A DNA stretch of 64,000 nt from Paraburkholderia sp. Ac-20340. GTDB taxonomy: Bacteria > Pseudomonadota > Gammaproteobacteria > Burkholderiales > Burkholderiaceae. Each line of letters begins with the position of its first letter. Position 1 is the first letter of the stretch. Positions 35,118 to 44,432 of this stretch are shown here, in pieces. The stretch covers positions 62,001 through 126,000 of the forward strand of contig NZ_JAAGPR010000022.1 of assembly GCF_017104965.1 (NCBI RefSeq), in the 5' to 3' direction. The notes below the pieces were generated by a model. It made no database searches and was not told the origin of the DNA. It saw only the letters and a program-made list of their open reading frames with translations. The translations under genes were made by a program, and so were the position numbers.

Positions 35118-35645
35118 ATGAAACCGACTTACTTCGCGCTGCTCGCCGCAGCGGGCCTGCTGAGCGCTTGCGCCGTGGTGCCCTCGGGACCGAGCGTGAT
35201 GGCCTTGCCGGGCACCGGCAAGACCTTCGACCAGTTCCGCAACGACGATTACAACTGCCGCCAGTTCGCCTTCCAGCAAACGGGCGGCGTGAGCACCAAC
35301 CAGGCGGCAACCAACTCCGCAGTCGGCAGCGCCGTGGTCGGCACGGCGCTGGGCGCGGCGGCGGGCGCGGCGTTCGGCGGCGGCCAGGGAGCGGCCGTCG
35401 GCGCGGGCGCGGGCCTGCTGGCCGGCAGCGCCATCGGCATGGGTAACGCGCAGGGCTCGGCGTATGACGTGCAGCGCCGTTACGACTACGCGTATCTGCA
35501 ATGCATGTACGCGAACGGCAACCGCATTCCGGTCGCGGGTCGCATGCAGACGTCACAGCCTTATCAGAGCGCGCCGCAGCAGCAGCGTTATCTGCCGCCG
35601 CCTCCGCCGGGATCGGCACCGCCGCCGCCCGCCGGTTCGTACTAA
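35118..35645 (+). CDS. Glycine-zipper lipoprotein
   Basis: This 175-residue protein has a lipobox LLSAC near residue 18, a charged region with two Cys-flanked segments (DDYNCRQFAFQQ, YAYLQCMYANGNRIP), and a central glycine-zipper hairpin (VVGTALGAAAGAAFGGGQGA, continuing to GMG). The C-terminus is Pro-rich. Family members insert the zipper into or under the outer membrane. The ATG at 35118 is chosen as it starts the signal peptide. A terminator follows at 35674. Confidence 0.85.
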   Translation: MKPTYFALLAAAGLLSACAVVPSGPSVMALPGTGKTFDQFRNDDYNCRQFAFQQTGGVSTNQAATNSAVGSAVVGTALGAAAGAAFGGGQGAAVGAGAGLLAGSAIGMGNAQGSAYDVQRRYDYAYLQCMYANGNRIPVAGRMQTSQPYQSAPQQQRYLPPPPPGSAPPPPAGSY

Positions 35646-35673
35646 GCGCAATACTGCGCGCACGTAGCAAGAC

Positions 35674-35710
35674 AAAAGGCCTGAACGCTACACGGCGTTC
35701 AGGCCTTTTT
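35674..35710. terminator. Bidirectional intrinsic terminator
   Basis: A 15-bp perfect stem (AAAAGGCCTGAACGC / GCGTTCAGGCCTTTT) with 6-nt loop has A and T runs on both sides. It ends the glycine-zipper lipoprotein gene and the convergent penicillin-binding protein gene. Confidence 0.92.
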
Positions 35711-35748
35711 CATCGATTCACTATTGATCGATGGCGACGCGCGCCGCT

Positions 35749-38700
35749 TCATTTGCCCATCGATACCTTCATCGACGTTTCGGCATCCGAATAAAATCCC
35801 GGCACCGTGCTGCTCCAGCCGGCGGGGCTCGCTGCATGCGCCAGTTGCGTCCAGCTGACCTGCTGCATCGCGCCCGTTTCCGTGTCGATCAGCGTCACTT
35901 GCGGCGGCTTCGCGCCCGCCTTGAGTTTGCCGTCCGCCGTGACCTTCTCTTCCAGCAGCGGCTGCAGCACGGGCGCCATCGACTTCAGCAGTTGCACCGA
36001 TAGCGCGCTCGTGAACGTATAACGCGCCGCATACGGCTCGTGCACCCACGCGGTCAGCGTGCCGTAAAAGCGGTCGCCGATCACGAACACGAAGGTCGCG
36101 CTGCGATTCACCTTGCGCGATTCGATCAGGCGCGCGCCCGGCGCGTAGACGTTGAAGCGCTGGTCGCCCGTCCCCGTCTTGCCGTAGACGGGCAGCATCT
36201 TGCCGTCGGGCATCGGCATGCCGTCGGCGAGACGTTTGGCCGTGCCGCCCTCCACCACCGAACTCAACAACTCGCGCGTCACCTTGGCGATCTGCGGCGA
36301 GATCAGCGGTTGCGGCGGCGTGGCCGTATGCACGAAGCGCGTTTCGTACGGCGTGCCGCGCGCGAAGTCGAGCGATTCGAAGCTATGCGTCGGCAGCTTG
36401 GCGCCATCGTTGGAAACGAGGCCGATCAGATAGGCCAGCGCAGCGGGACGATCGCCCGAAGCGCCAATCGCCGCGCCGTACGACGGCGTGATGTTGTCGA
36501 ACGGATAGCCCAGCGCGCGCCACGATTTGCCGATTGCGGCATACGCCTGCAATTCGACCATCCGGCGGATGCGACGGTCCTGAGTCGCGTGATAGCGCGT
36601 CTTGAAGAGCCACTTGTAAGTGTAGAGGCGGACATCGCGGCTTTGCTGCTGAACCTGCGCGAGCGTCGCATCCGGGTGCGTGTGCTGATAGTTGAGCAGC
36701 CACAGTTCGAGCGGATGAATACCCGAGATATAACCGCGATCGTTGAGGTTGAATTTGTCGATCGCGTACTTGTCGTAGTACTTCGCCAGATCGGCGTCGT
36801 CGAGCCACTGGAATTTGGTGTTCTTCAACTGCGCGCGCATCTGCGCATTGAACCAGTCGGGCTTGCCGTCCGGGTTCACGCTGCGCAGCACGGTCGCGAT
36901 GCGCGCCGGACCCTTGCGCGTATGTTGCAGCAACAGGGCGAGCGCTTCGTCGCTGGTCTTGCCTTGATAGCGCGTATAGAAGCGCTTCATATAGACCTGG
37001 CTTTCGCCATCGACGAACTGCGTGAGATAACGGTTGCGCACCACCGGATCTTCGAGCCACGTCGAAGGCGGCCCGGAAGTCTGGATCATCTCGTAGTGAA
37101 CGATGTCGCGCATCAGGCGCACGAACACGAGATTCACCGAATGCTGGAACGCGCGCTGCAGCGTGAGAATCTGGCCGTTGTCGCTCGACTCGAAATTGTT
37201 GAAGCTTTGCGCGCCGCCGCCCGTATAGAACGTTTCGCCGGGGTTCGCGGAATACTTGCGCTGCACCGCTTCTTCGAGCATCGCATCGATCGAACGATCC
37301 TGCGTCTTCGACAGATAATCGATGGCCCAGCGCGTGAGCGCATCGCTCGGATCGACTTGCGGCAGCATCGCGCGCAGCGTTTTCGCATCTTCGTTCGCGT
37401 ACTTGTCGTGCAGCGCGGTCACGATCTGCAGATACGTGATGATGGTGCGCAGCTTCGCCGTCGAACCCAGATTCAGGCGCGCGCCCGAATTGATGTCGAA
37501 GGGCTGGTTCACGCTGTCGGTCTGCACGCGCACGAGATTTTCGCCGTTATGGCGCTCGAACAGCGTGAAGCTATAGGCGATCTTCGAGGGATCGTCGGAA
37601 GGACGCAGCATCTCGAAGCCCACCAGGCCCGCTTCGCGCGCGCCGTCTTTGGTGGCGGCATCGGCGAGACGCTGGCTCACGGCCTGCTGCACGGAATCGT
37701 CGAGCGTGGCGGTGGCGCTCAGGTCGAGACGATCGAGATCGTAGAGCGTATTCAGACCGAGCGCCTGCATCAACTGCGTGCGCAGCGTGAGCACCGCCTT
37801 GCGGTCCACGTACGAAACGGCAGGACGCGGCGCGGGCTTCGAGCGATCGAGCGAAAGCTGCGTGGCGAGCGCGGCGTCGCGCAACGCGGGCGAGATCACG
37901 CCGCCGGAGGCCAGCAGGCGCAGATAACTGTCGGTCAGTTTGGCGAGCGCGTCGTTATTCTTTTGCAGGAAATACGAAGGCGCGCGTTGCGCGATCAGCA
38001 GCGAAAGCACCTGGCGGAACGCCAGCGCCTGTTCGTCGAGCGTCGAACTCGACACCGGCGCGCGCAGAATGCGGTTCACATCGCGGAAGTCGCGCCCGTA
38101 CCAGGCCGCGAGACCGTCGCCAATCCCGCTGACTTCGCCAATCCCCGCCTTCGCCGAAAGCGGCACGGAATTCAGGTAGTGCACCAGAATCTGCTGGCGC
38201 GCGGGCAGGGTCTGCGGACCGTCCAGATACGCGCGCACGGAAGCCGATGCGATCTGCCGCAGCTTCTCCGGCGGCGTAGCGGTGCGTCCACCAGCCGAAT
38301 GGCGGAACTTCTCGATCTGCGTGGCCAGCGTGCTGCCGCCGGGTGTTTGCTGATGACGGTTGAACACGCGCACGCCCTGATCGACGAGCGCGCGGCTAAA
38401 ACGTCCCCAGTCGATGGCCGGATTGCGGTTCGGTTGATCGGCGGCAAGCAGATACTTATCTTCGATAAACAGCAGCGAGTCGCGCACGAGCGGCGGCACG
38501 GCTTCGAAGTTCTCGTAGGCGCGCTGCGGGTAACGCGTATGAAACAGCGTGGAGCCGCTGGAGTCGCGCAGCACGATGCCGGCCTGATCCTTTTCCTCGT
38601 AGGGAAGGAAAAGGCCATCGTCGGCCAGCTGGATCATGCGTTCTGATTCACGGGCCTGAGCAGCGACTGTGAAGCCGCGTTGCGCGAGCCGGTCGGTGAA

Positions 38701-38982
38701 CGACGGCATCTGCGCATAACCCAGGCGCACGTCGTAAGGACCGCTGGTGGTAGGAAAGCGTACGTTGTGACTCGGCCCGTTTTCGACTGTGAAGCCGATA
38801 TCGCGGGTGAGTTCGGAGAGATAACGCGCCTGTAACCGTGAGGTGTCGATCTCGATCTGGACGATGCGCGCCAATATGACGATGGCGGCCAGAAACGCGA
38901 CGACGAAGCCCCATTTAATCCACCGCCAGATCGAACCGGCACCGGTGGCGCGAACAGGAAAACGGACCGACGGGCGGCTCAT
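35749..38982 (-). CDS. Class A penicillin-binding protein (transglycosylase/transpeptidase)
   Basis: This 1077-residue bifunctional enzyme polymerises and cross-links peptidoglycan. One N-terminal membrane anchor (about residues 20-40) is followed by a GT51 transglycosylase domain with catalytic E174 in LLFIEDKYL and GGSTLATQ (215-222). The transpeptidase domain has S-x-x-K in LNLGSTAKLRT, S-x-N in FQHSVNLVFV and K-T-G in VYGKTGTGDQR. It is longer than E. coli PBP1a (850) and the GT51 EDxxF motif deviates (EDKYL), so it is a divergent type, not the main PBP1a. Active site faces the periplasm. Confidence 0.92.
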   Translation of the reverse strand: MSRPSVRFPVRATGAGSIWRWIKWGFVVAFLAAIVILARIVQIEIDTSRLQARYLSELTRDIGFTVENGPSHNVRFPTTSGPYDVRLGYAQMPSFTDRLAQRGFTVAAQARESERMIQLADDGLFLPYEEKDQAGIVLRDSSGSTLFHTRYPQRAYENFEAVPPLVRDSLLFIEDKYLLAADQPNRNPAIDWGRFSRALVDQGVRVFNRHQQTPGGSTLATQIEKFRHSAGGRTATPPEKLRQIASASVRAYLDGPQTLPARQQILVHYLNSVPLSAKAGIGEVSGIGDGLAAWYGRDFRDVNRILRAPVSSSTLDEQALAFRQVLSLLIAQRAPSYFLQKNNDALAKLTDSYLRLLASGGVISPALRDAALATQLSLDRSKPAPRPAVSYVDRKAVLTLRTQLMQALGLNTLYDLDRLDLSATATLDDSVQQAVSQRLADAATKDGAREAGLVGFEMLRPSDDPSKIAYSFTLFERHNGENLVRVQTDSVNQPFDINSGARLNLGSTAKLRTIITYLQIVTALHDKYANEDAKTLRAMLPQVDPSDALTRWAIDYLSKTQDRSIDAMLEEAVQRKYSANPGETFYTGGGAQSFNNFESSDNGQILTLQRAFQHSVNLVFVRLMRDIVHYEMIQTSGPPSTWLEDPVVRNRYLTQFVDGESQVYMKRFYTRYQGKTSDEALALLLQHTRKGPARIATVLRSVNPDGKPDWFNAQMRAQLKNTKFQWLDDADLAKYYDKYAIDKFNLNDRGYISGIHPLELWLLNYQHTHPDATLAQVQQQSRDVRLYTYKWLFKTRYHATQDRRIRRMVELQAYAAIGKSWRALGYPFDNITPSYGAAIGASGDRPAALAYLIGLVSNDGAKLPTHSFESLDFARGTPYETRFVHTATPPQPLISPQIAKVTRELLSSVVEGGTAKRLADGMPMPDGKMLPVYGKTGTGDQRFNVYAPGARLIESRKVNRSATFVFVIGDRFYGTLTAWVHEPYAARYTFTSALSVQLLKSMAPVLQPLLEEKVTADGKLKAGAKPPQVTLIDTETGAMQQVSWTQLAHAASPAGWSSTVPGFYSDAETSMKVSMGK

Positions 38983-39317
38983 GGTTATTCTCCCTGACGT
39001 CGCGTCAGATCGCGGAGTACACCTCTGAAAGATAGTCTATCTTGCCTGGATCATTCTTGTGTGCGCTCGTGAAGCGCCTTCAGCGCAACAGTCGCATGCC
39101 CGCAACACCCGTGCCCGCCATATTCATCACGCATCCGCCATGCGCCTGTCCTGCGCCGCCAGGCCGCTTTTATCGCCTCGCCAACGTGCGCGAACCCACG
39201 CGGCACGCAACGTGCTGCCGATATAATCTTCGGTCCCTCCGGGCCGCCAATGGGTTCATGAGGGTTCATGACCCGAGGCCCAAACGGTCCACATTGGGCC
39301 CACGCATCAGGAGCAAT
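38983..39317. other. Intergenic region between PBP and lipoprotein genes
   Basis: This 335-bp divergent region contains the perfect palindrome at 39029-39043 near the PBP gene and, nearer the lipoprotein gene, a short direct repeat (GGTTCATGA twice, about 39249-39270). No credible gene. Confidence 0.5.
39029..39043. promoter_or_regulatory. Perfect 7-1-7 palindrome upstream of the PBP gene
   Basis: AAGATAG-T-CTATCTT is an exact palindrome centred 54 bp before the PBP start codon, a suitable place for an operator. The binding protein is unknown. Confidence 0.5.
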
Positions 39318-39650
39318 ATGAAGAAGCTTGTCGTGCCCCTCGCCTTTTCGCTCACGCTCGGCGCCTGCGCCTGGTTCCAGAGCAACCCGGATTCCGGTCA
39401 GCCCGTTATCGATTCCACGACCAACCGTTCGGTTCGCGACGTGATCTCGTGCCTGACGGTGGAAGCCACGCGGCACAACTCGAGCTTCGGCACCACCTCG
39501 CTGCCGCAGGGCGAAATGCTCGACTTCGGCGACTCGAATGTCATCAAGGTGCGTGCGGATAACGGCACGACCACTTACCGCTTCTATGCCGGCAAGCGTC
39601 ACGCCGCGAACCTGTGGATCGAAGGCGCGAGCAAGACCTGCGCACCCTGA
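39318..39650 (+). CDS. Small lipoprotein
   Basis: This 110-residue protein has a type II signal MKKLVVPLAFSLTLGAC with lipobox LTLGAC (C17). The mature region includes RSVRDVISCLTVEATRHNSS and TTTYRFYAGKRHAANLWIEG; two further Cys residues may pair. AGGAG lies close to the ATG at 39318. No family with known function is recognised; outer-membrane attachment is inferred from the lipobox. Confidence 0.78.
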   Translation: MKKLVVPLAFSLTLGACAWFQSNPDSGQPVIDSTTNRSVRDVISCLTVEATRHNSSFGTTSLPQGEMLDFGDSNVIKVRADNGTTTYRFYAGKRHAANLWIEGASKTCAP

Positions 39651-39860
39651 TTCACGCCCGCGTTTGCCTTTCGTTTTTCTTCTGTAATCAAGACTTTGCG
39701 CCATGCGGATCACGCGTTGGCGCAAGCGCACTTACATCGGCTTACGTGACGTAACGCCATGTAGTACGACGACACATTTTCGCGGCCGCGTTTTAAGAAT
39801 CGTTTAAGTCTTCGTCCGCATCATCGCGTCACCCATAAAGAAACGCAGCAGGAGGTGCCC

Positions 39861-40160
39861 GTGTACTGGACAGGTTCGAAGCAATCAGCAGCAAAAGCAG
39901 CAAGCAATGAGCAGGGCGCCAAACCGGCTAAACCCGTCAGGAAGACGATGCTGCGCCGCCTGCTGAGCCATCACGAGCTGGCCACACTGCTGGTGCTGTT
40001 GCACGCTCCCATCGACGCACACGCGAAGCCGGAAATTTCCTCGCTTCAGGAAGCGGGTCTCGTCGAGCAGGTGCCCGGCGACGTCGCGGCAGGCGCCACG
40101 CAGATTCGCCTCACGTCCGAAGGCAATGCAGTCCTGCAAGGGCTCGGCCTCGCACGTTGA
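39861..40160 (+). CDS. Hypothetical protein with winged-helix-like C-terminus
   Basis: This 99-residue protein starts at a GTG (39861) five nt after AGGAGG; a GTG at 39855 overlaps that site and is less likely. A Lys/Ala-rich N-terminus precedes RRLLSHHELATLLVLLHAPI, EISSLQEAGLVEQV and TQIRLTSEGNAVLQGLGL, which together resemble the helix-helix-wing of MarR/PadR-type folds. DNA binding is possible but unproven. Terminator at 40207. Confidence 0.65.
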   Translation: MYWTGSKQSAAKAASNEQGAKPAKPVRKTMLRRLLSHHELATLLVLLHAPIDAHAKPEISSLQEAGLVEQVPGDVAAGATQIRLTSEGNAVLQGLGLAR

Positions 40161-40206
40161 TGTAGGTCAAAGCACGCGCGGCTCACTCGCGCGCGGCACG
40201 AATAGC

Positions 40207-40244
40207 AAAAGCGGCGGCACGCAAAGGCGTGCCGCCGCTTTTTT
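40207..40244. terminator. Bidirectional intrinsic terminator
   Basis: A 16-bp perfect stem (AAAAGCGGCGGCACGC / GCGTGCCGCCGCTTTT) with an AAAG loop is followed by further T residues. It separates the 99-residue gene from the convergent response regulator gene. Confidence 0.92.
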
Positions 40245-40283
40245 GTGGGCGCGTGGTGGACGCGTGGTGGGCGTTTGCCGCGC

Positions 40284-41000
40284 TCAGGCCGCCGCGCGCT
40301 GGAACGGCGCCTCGTCCTGCAGACGCAGCAGACGATAGCCGCTCTTATAAACCGGCTGCAGGCGAAAACCGTTGTGCTCTTCGATGTCGAGCAGCACGCG
40401 CAGCCGCGAAACATGGCTGTCGATCGTGCGCGTGAGCGTGTGCAACTCGCGGCCCCAGACCATCGCATAAATATGATCGCGCGACAGCACCCGGCCGACG
40501 TTCGAGAAAAACAGCGAAGCGAGCCGATACTGCGTGCCCGACAGTTCCACGGCATTGCCATGCACCGTCACGATCTGGCGGCGCATATCGAAGTGATACG
40601 GGCCGGCGTCGAGCATCGGCATGTCGTAGCGTTCGGGAAACGCGCGGCGCAGCAGCGCATTCACGCGCGCGCGCAGCACCGAGGAACAGACCGGCAGGCT
40701 GACGTAGTCGTCCGCGCCGACGGAGAACGCGCGCACCACGCTGTCGTCCGAGGCGTCTTCGGAGGCAAACAGCACCGGAATCTGGCTGCCGTTCACGGCG
40801 CGCACGGTCTTCAACAGATCGGCGCCCGAGAACCGCGTGCCCTGCCAGTCGAGCACGAGCATGTCGACGGTAGATGCAGCCAGCGCCCTGGCAAGCAGCA
40901 CGCCGTCGCTGAACGGCATGCACGCGTGGCCCGACTGGGCAAGTGCGCGTTCGATCTGGCCGCGCTGGATGGCGTCGCGCTGGAGAATCGCGATACGCAT
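40284..41000 (-). CDS. OmpR-type response regulator with atypical receiver
   Basis: This 238-residue protein has a receiver domain (1-115) and an OmpR-type winged helix (about 130-230, with LSGTQYRLASLFFSNVGRVL and RTIDSHVSRLRVLLD). The phosphoacceptor D51 is present (VDMLVLDWQ), but the acidic pair at the start of the domain is reduced to one (QRD9) and the invariant Lys before Pro is Leu (DYVSLPV, L102). Such receivers often work without normal phosphorylation. No histidine kinase is adjacent. The start at 41000 matches the domain start. Confidence 0.88.
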   Translation of the reverse strand: MRIAILQRDAIQRGQIERALAQSGHACMPFSDGVLLARALAASTVDMLVLDWQGTRFSGADLLKTVRAVNGSQIPVLFASEDASDDSVVRAFSVGADDYVSLPVCSSVLRARVNALLRRAFPERYDMPMLDAGPYHFDMRRQIVTVHGNAVELSGTQYRLASLFFSNVGRVLSRDHIYAMVWGRELHTLTRTIDSHVSRLRVLLDIEEHNGFRLQPVYKSGYRLLRLQDEAPFQRAAA

Positions 41001-41397
41001 AAAAACCTCTCTCATGTTCAGACAAAGCGGCTGCAATTTTGTTGAGAAGTGCAAAGGCCGCACATAAGAAGAGTCTGAATTACAGGGACGCGCATCAAAT
41101 TCCTGCCGATACGTCAGCCTGACGCCGTCACTGCCCGCTCCGGGGCGATGCCGGACGCATCGTTGGCTTACTGTAAAATCGCCGCCTGGCTAGAAGTCGT
41201 CGACGCGCGCCCCTCCAGGCCTACCCGGCCCCGCGCGCGCCGTATCCCGTGCCCACCCGCGCCCGCCTTCCGAACGCCGCCGCCCGACGCGCCATCCGCG
41301 CGTGAATCGGCGCGCCGCCACTCGACAGCCAGTCGCAAGCGAATCACCAGCACATCGACATCGATAACAACCACCACGGTATTCGGACATTTCGCAA
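41001..41397. other. Intergenic region between response regulator and MFS gene
   Basis: These 397 bp lie between divergent genes and must contain both promoters. I see no convincing palindrome, hairpin or small gene. Confidence 0.5.
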
Positions 41398-42699
41398 ATG
41401 CAGGCAACGGATCTGGGCGCTCCCGCGAGCACCCCGGCGCGCGCGCTCACGCGCAGCGACTACAAGACGCTCGGCCTCGCCGCACTCGGCGGCGCGCTCG
41501 AGTTCTACGACTTCATCATCTTCGTGTTCTTCGCCCCGGCGATCGGCCAGCTGTTCTTCCCGGCGGCGATTCCCGACTGGCTGCGTCAGTTGCAGACCTT
41601 CGGCATCTTCGCCGCGGGTTATCTGGCGCGGCCGCTCGGCGGCATCGTCATGGCGCACTTCGGCGATCTGCTCGGGCGCAAGCGCATGTTCACGCTCTCC
41701 GTGCTGCTGATGGCGCTGCCCACGCTCGCGATGGGCTGCCTGCCCACCTACGCGACGATCGGCGCATTCGCACCCGTGCTGTTGCTGACGCTGCGCGTGC
41801 TGCAGGGCGCGGCTGTCGGCGGCGAGGTGCCGGGCGCGTGGGTGTTCGTCTCCGAACACGTGCCGCGCCGCCATACCGGCTATGCCTGCGGCACGCTCAC
41901 GGCGGGCCTGACCTTCGGCATTCTGCTCGGCTCGCTGATCGCCGCAGCGGTCAATCACCATTTCGCGCCGACCGAAATCGCTTCGTATGCATGGCGCATT
42001 CCGTTCCTGATTGGTGGTGTTTTTGGCCTGTTTTCGGTGTATTTGCGCCAATGGCTGCACGAAACGCCGGTTTTCGCCGAAATGCAGGCGCGCAAGTCGC
42101 TCGCCGATGAAATCCCGCTCAAGGCCGTGCTGCGCGACCATGGCCGCGCCGTCATCGTCTCGATGCTGCTGACGTGGATGCTGTCGGCCGCCATCGTCGT
42201 CGTGATTCTGATGACGCCGCCGTTGCTGCAGAAGCAGTTCCACCTCGACGCCACCACCTCGCTGTTGGCCAACTGCGTCGCGACCGTCTTTCTGACCGTG
42301 GGCTGTGTCAGCGCGGGCGCGCTCGCCGACCGCTTCGGCGCGCGCCGCGTGCTGTCGATCTGCGGCATTGCGCTGGCGATCTCGTATTACACGCTGTTCC
42401 GCCAGGTGGCCGTCGACAGCTCGCTGCTGATGCCGCTTTATGCCATCGCGGGCCTGCTGGTCGGCACCATCGGCGCGGTGCCGTTCGTGCTGGTCAACGC
42501 GTTCCCGCCGGTGGTGCGCTTCTCGGGCATCTCGTTTTCCTACAACGTCGCCTACGCGCTGTTCGGCGGCCTCACGCCGATCGTCGTCGCGCTGATGATG
42601 AAATCGGCGCCGCTTGCGCCCACGTATTACGTGGCGGCGATCTGCGTGCTCGGCGCGCTGACCACCCTGTTCTTCAAGGACCCGGTTCGCGAAGGCTGA
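41398..42699 (+). CDS. MFS transporter, metabolite:H+ symporter family
   Basis: This 433-residue permease has 12 predicted helices and MHS-family motifs: GGALEFYDFIIFVFFAPAIG in helix 1, ARPLGGIVMAHFGDLLGRKR between helices 2 and 3, and QGAAVGGEVPGAWVFVSEHV. Relatives (KgtP, ProP, citrate and shikimate carriers) import organic acids or osmolytes with protons. The exact substrate is unknown. The ATG at 41398 is followed directly by the family start. A terminator follows. Confidence 0.9.
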   Translation: MQATDLGAPASTPARALTRSDYKTLGLAALGGALEFYDFIIFVFFAPAIGQLFFPAAIPDWLRQLQTFGIFAAGYLARPLGGIVMAHFGDLLGRKRMFTLSVLLMALPTLAMGCLPTYATIGAFAPVLLLTLRVLQGAAVGGEVPGAWVFVSEHVPRRHTGYACGTLTAGLTFGILLGSLIAAAVNHHFAPTEIASYAWRIPFLIGGVFGLFSVYLRQWLHETPVFAEMQARKSLADEIPLKAVLRDHGRAVIVSMLLTWMLSAAIVVVILMTPPLLQKQFHLDATTSLLANCVATVFLTVGCVSAGALADRFGARRVLSICGIALAISYYTLFRQVAVDSSLLMPLYAIAGLLVGTIGAVPFVLVNAFPPVVRFSGISFSYNVAYALFGGLTPIVVALMMKSAPLAPTYYVAAICVLGALTTLFFKDPVREG

Positions 42700-42731
42700 G
42701 CCGCGCGGCGGTTTCCGCATCGGCCATAAAG

Positions 42732-42763
42732 ACGGCGCCGGAACATGATCCGGCGCCGTTTTT
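42732..42763 (+). terminator. Intrinsic terminator
   Basis: A perfect 11-bp stem ACGGCGCCGGA / TCCGGCGCCGT with loop ACATGA is followed by TTTT after the MHS transporter gene. Confidence 0.9.
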
Positions 42764-42839
42764 CTTTGCGGCGAAGGTGGCTTCCACCTTTCGCCTCAGC
42801 CTGAAACGTCGCGGCGGCCTGCGTCCTAACATTAGACGC

Positions 42840-44336
42840 ATGAAACCCGCACAGACCACTCCGCCCGCCGCGCCCACGCCGCCCGTTCGCTTTACGCCCG
42901 CGCTGATGCGCGTCGTAGGCACCGTCAGCGTGGGCTTTGTCGTGACGCAACTCGACGTCACCATCGTCAACATCGCGCTCGCGCGCATCGCCACCGATCT
43001 GCACGCCAACGTCGCCCGGCTTCAATGGATCGTCGATGCCTATACGCTCGCCTTCGCGGTGCTGATGCTGTCGGGCGGCGTGCTCGGCGACCGCTACGGC
43101 GCGCGCCGCATGTACGCGGTGGGCCTCGTGGTGTTCGCGCTCGCCTCGCTGGCGTGTGGCCTCGCGGCGAATCCCGCCCTGCTGATCGCCGCACGCGCGC
43201 TGCAAGGCGCCGGCGCCGCGGCCATGCTGCCGAACTCGCTCGCGCTGCTCAACGAAGCCTGCCGCCACGAACGCTCGCTGCGCGCCCGCGCCGTTGGCTT
43301 CTGGACCGCCGCAGGCGCGATTTCGATCGCCGCCGGGCCGGTTGCCGGAGGTTTGCTGATTGCCGCGTTCGGCTGGCGCAGCATCTTTCTGGTGAATCTG
43401 CCGCTGTGTGCGGCGGGACTGGCCGCGACGCTCGCGTGGATTCCCGCCAGACCTCGCCACGCCGATACACCCGCCGCCGTTCCCCAGCGCCCGCGCAGCC
43501 TCGACGTGCGCGGCCAGTTGCTCGCCATCGTCGCGCTGACGGCGTTCACGGGGGCGGTGATCGAATGGCGGCCGCTCGGCTTCACGCATTGGGCCATCTG
43601 GGGCGGCCTGCTGCTGGCCGTGCTCGCGGGCATGGCCTTCGTCGCGCTCGAAGCGCGCGCAGCCGATCCGATGGTGCCGCTCGCGATGCTGCGCAATCGC
43701 ACGTTTAGCGCGGCGGTGCTGTTCGGCGTCTGCGTGAACCTGACCTATTACGGCACCGTATTCGTGCTGGCCCTGTTTCTCCAGCACACGCGCGGACAGA
43801 CGCCGCTGCAGGCCGGGCTCACCTTCATCCCGCTCACGGGCGGCTTTCTGCTCTCGAATATTGCGAGCGGTCACGTGGTTTCGCGTTTCGGCACACGCCT
43901 GCCGATGATCGGCGGCGCGCTGGTGGCGGGGCTGGGTTACGCGTTGCTGATTCCCGTCGATGCGGGCACGCCGCTGATCGCGTTGCTCGCAGCCTTTCTG
44001 CTGATCCCGAGCGGCATGGGTCTCGCGGTTCCGGCCATGACGACGACCGTGCTCAGTTCGGTCGAACCGGCGCGTGCGGGCACGGCTTCGGCGCTGCTCA
44101 ACACGGCGCGTCAGGCCGGCGGCGCGGTGGGCGTGGCGGCGTTCGGCGCGCTCACGGGCGGCGGTCTGGCGGGCGAAGTCGCCAACGGCCTGCACGCCGA
44201 TGCCGCGATTTCCGCCGCCATCCTGTTGCTGGCCGCGTGGCTCGCATGGACCATGCGCGCGGATACCGCGCATCCCGCACATCCCGCGCCGGCATCGGCA
44301 TCGGCCGGATCGCCGCGCATGAAGGCGTCGCGTTGA
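42840..44336 (+). CDS. MFS drug transporter, EmrB/QacA (DHA2) family
   Basis: This 498-residue, 14-helix exporter has DHA2 motifs: helix 1 motif D1 QLDVTIVNIALARIATDLHA, motif A GGVLGDRYGARRMYAVG, motif B ARALQGAGAAAMLPNSLALL and motif C-like AAGPVAGGLLIAAFGWRSIF. It probably exports drugs or small toxic compounds using proton motive force. The start ATG at 42840 follows the terminator of the previous gene, so it has its own promoter. The C-terminus is an unordered Ala/Pro/Ser tail. Confidence 0.92.
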   Translation: MKPAQTTPPAAPTPPVRFTPALMRVVGTVSVGFVVTQLDVTIVNIALARIATDLHANVARLQWIVDAYTLAFAVLMLSGGVLGDRYGARRMYAVGLVVFALASLACGLAANPALLIAARALQGAGAAAMLPNSLALLNEACRHERSLRARAVGFWTAAGAISIAAGPVAGGLLIAAFGWRSIFLVNLPLCAAGLAATLAWIPARPRHADTPAAVPQRPRSLDVRGQLLAIVALTAFTGAVIEWRPLGFTHWAIWGGLLLAVLAGMAFVALEARAADPMVPLAMLRNRTFSAAVLFGVCVNLTYYGTVFVLALFLQHTRGQTPLQAGLTFIPLTGGFLLSNIASGHVVSRFGTRLPMIGGALVAGLGYALLIPVDAGTPLIALLAAFLLIPSGMGLAVPAMTTTVLSSVEPARAGTASALLNTARQAGGAVGVAAFGALTGGGLAGEVANGLHADAAISAAILLLAAWLAWTMRADTAHPAHPAPASASAGSPRMKASR

Positions 44337-44363
44337 GACGATTGCAAACGACACATCAAAACG

Positions 44364-44392
44364 AAAAGGCCGCGCAAAACGCGGCCTTTTTT
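44364..44392. terminator. Bidirectional intrinsic terminator
   Basis: An 11-bp perfect stem (AAAAGGCCGCG / CGCGGCCTTTT) with loop CAAAA and T run ends the DHA2 gene and the convergent 89-residue gene. Confidence 0.92.
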
Positions 44393-44432
44393 ACGCAAAC
44401 ACCATGCGATTTGTACACGCCTCGAAACAAGC

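Noticed and set aside
36040..38646. 868-codon plus-strand frame opposite the PBP gene
   Set aside because: Shadow of the penicillin-binding protein; Arg/His-rich with no domain pattern.
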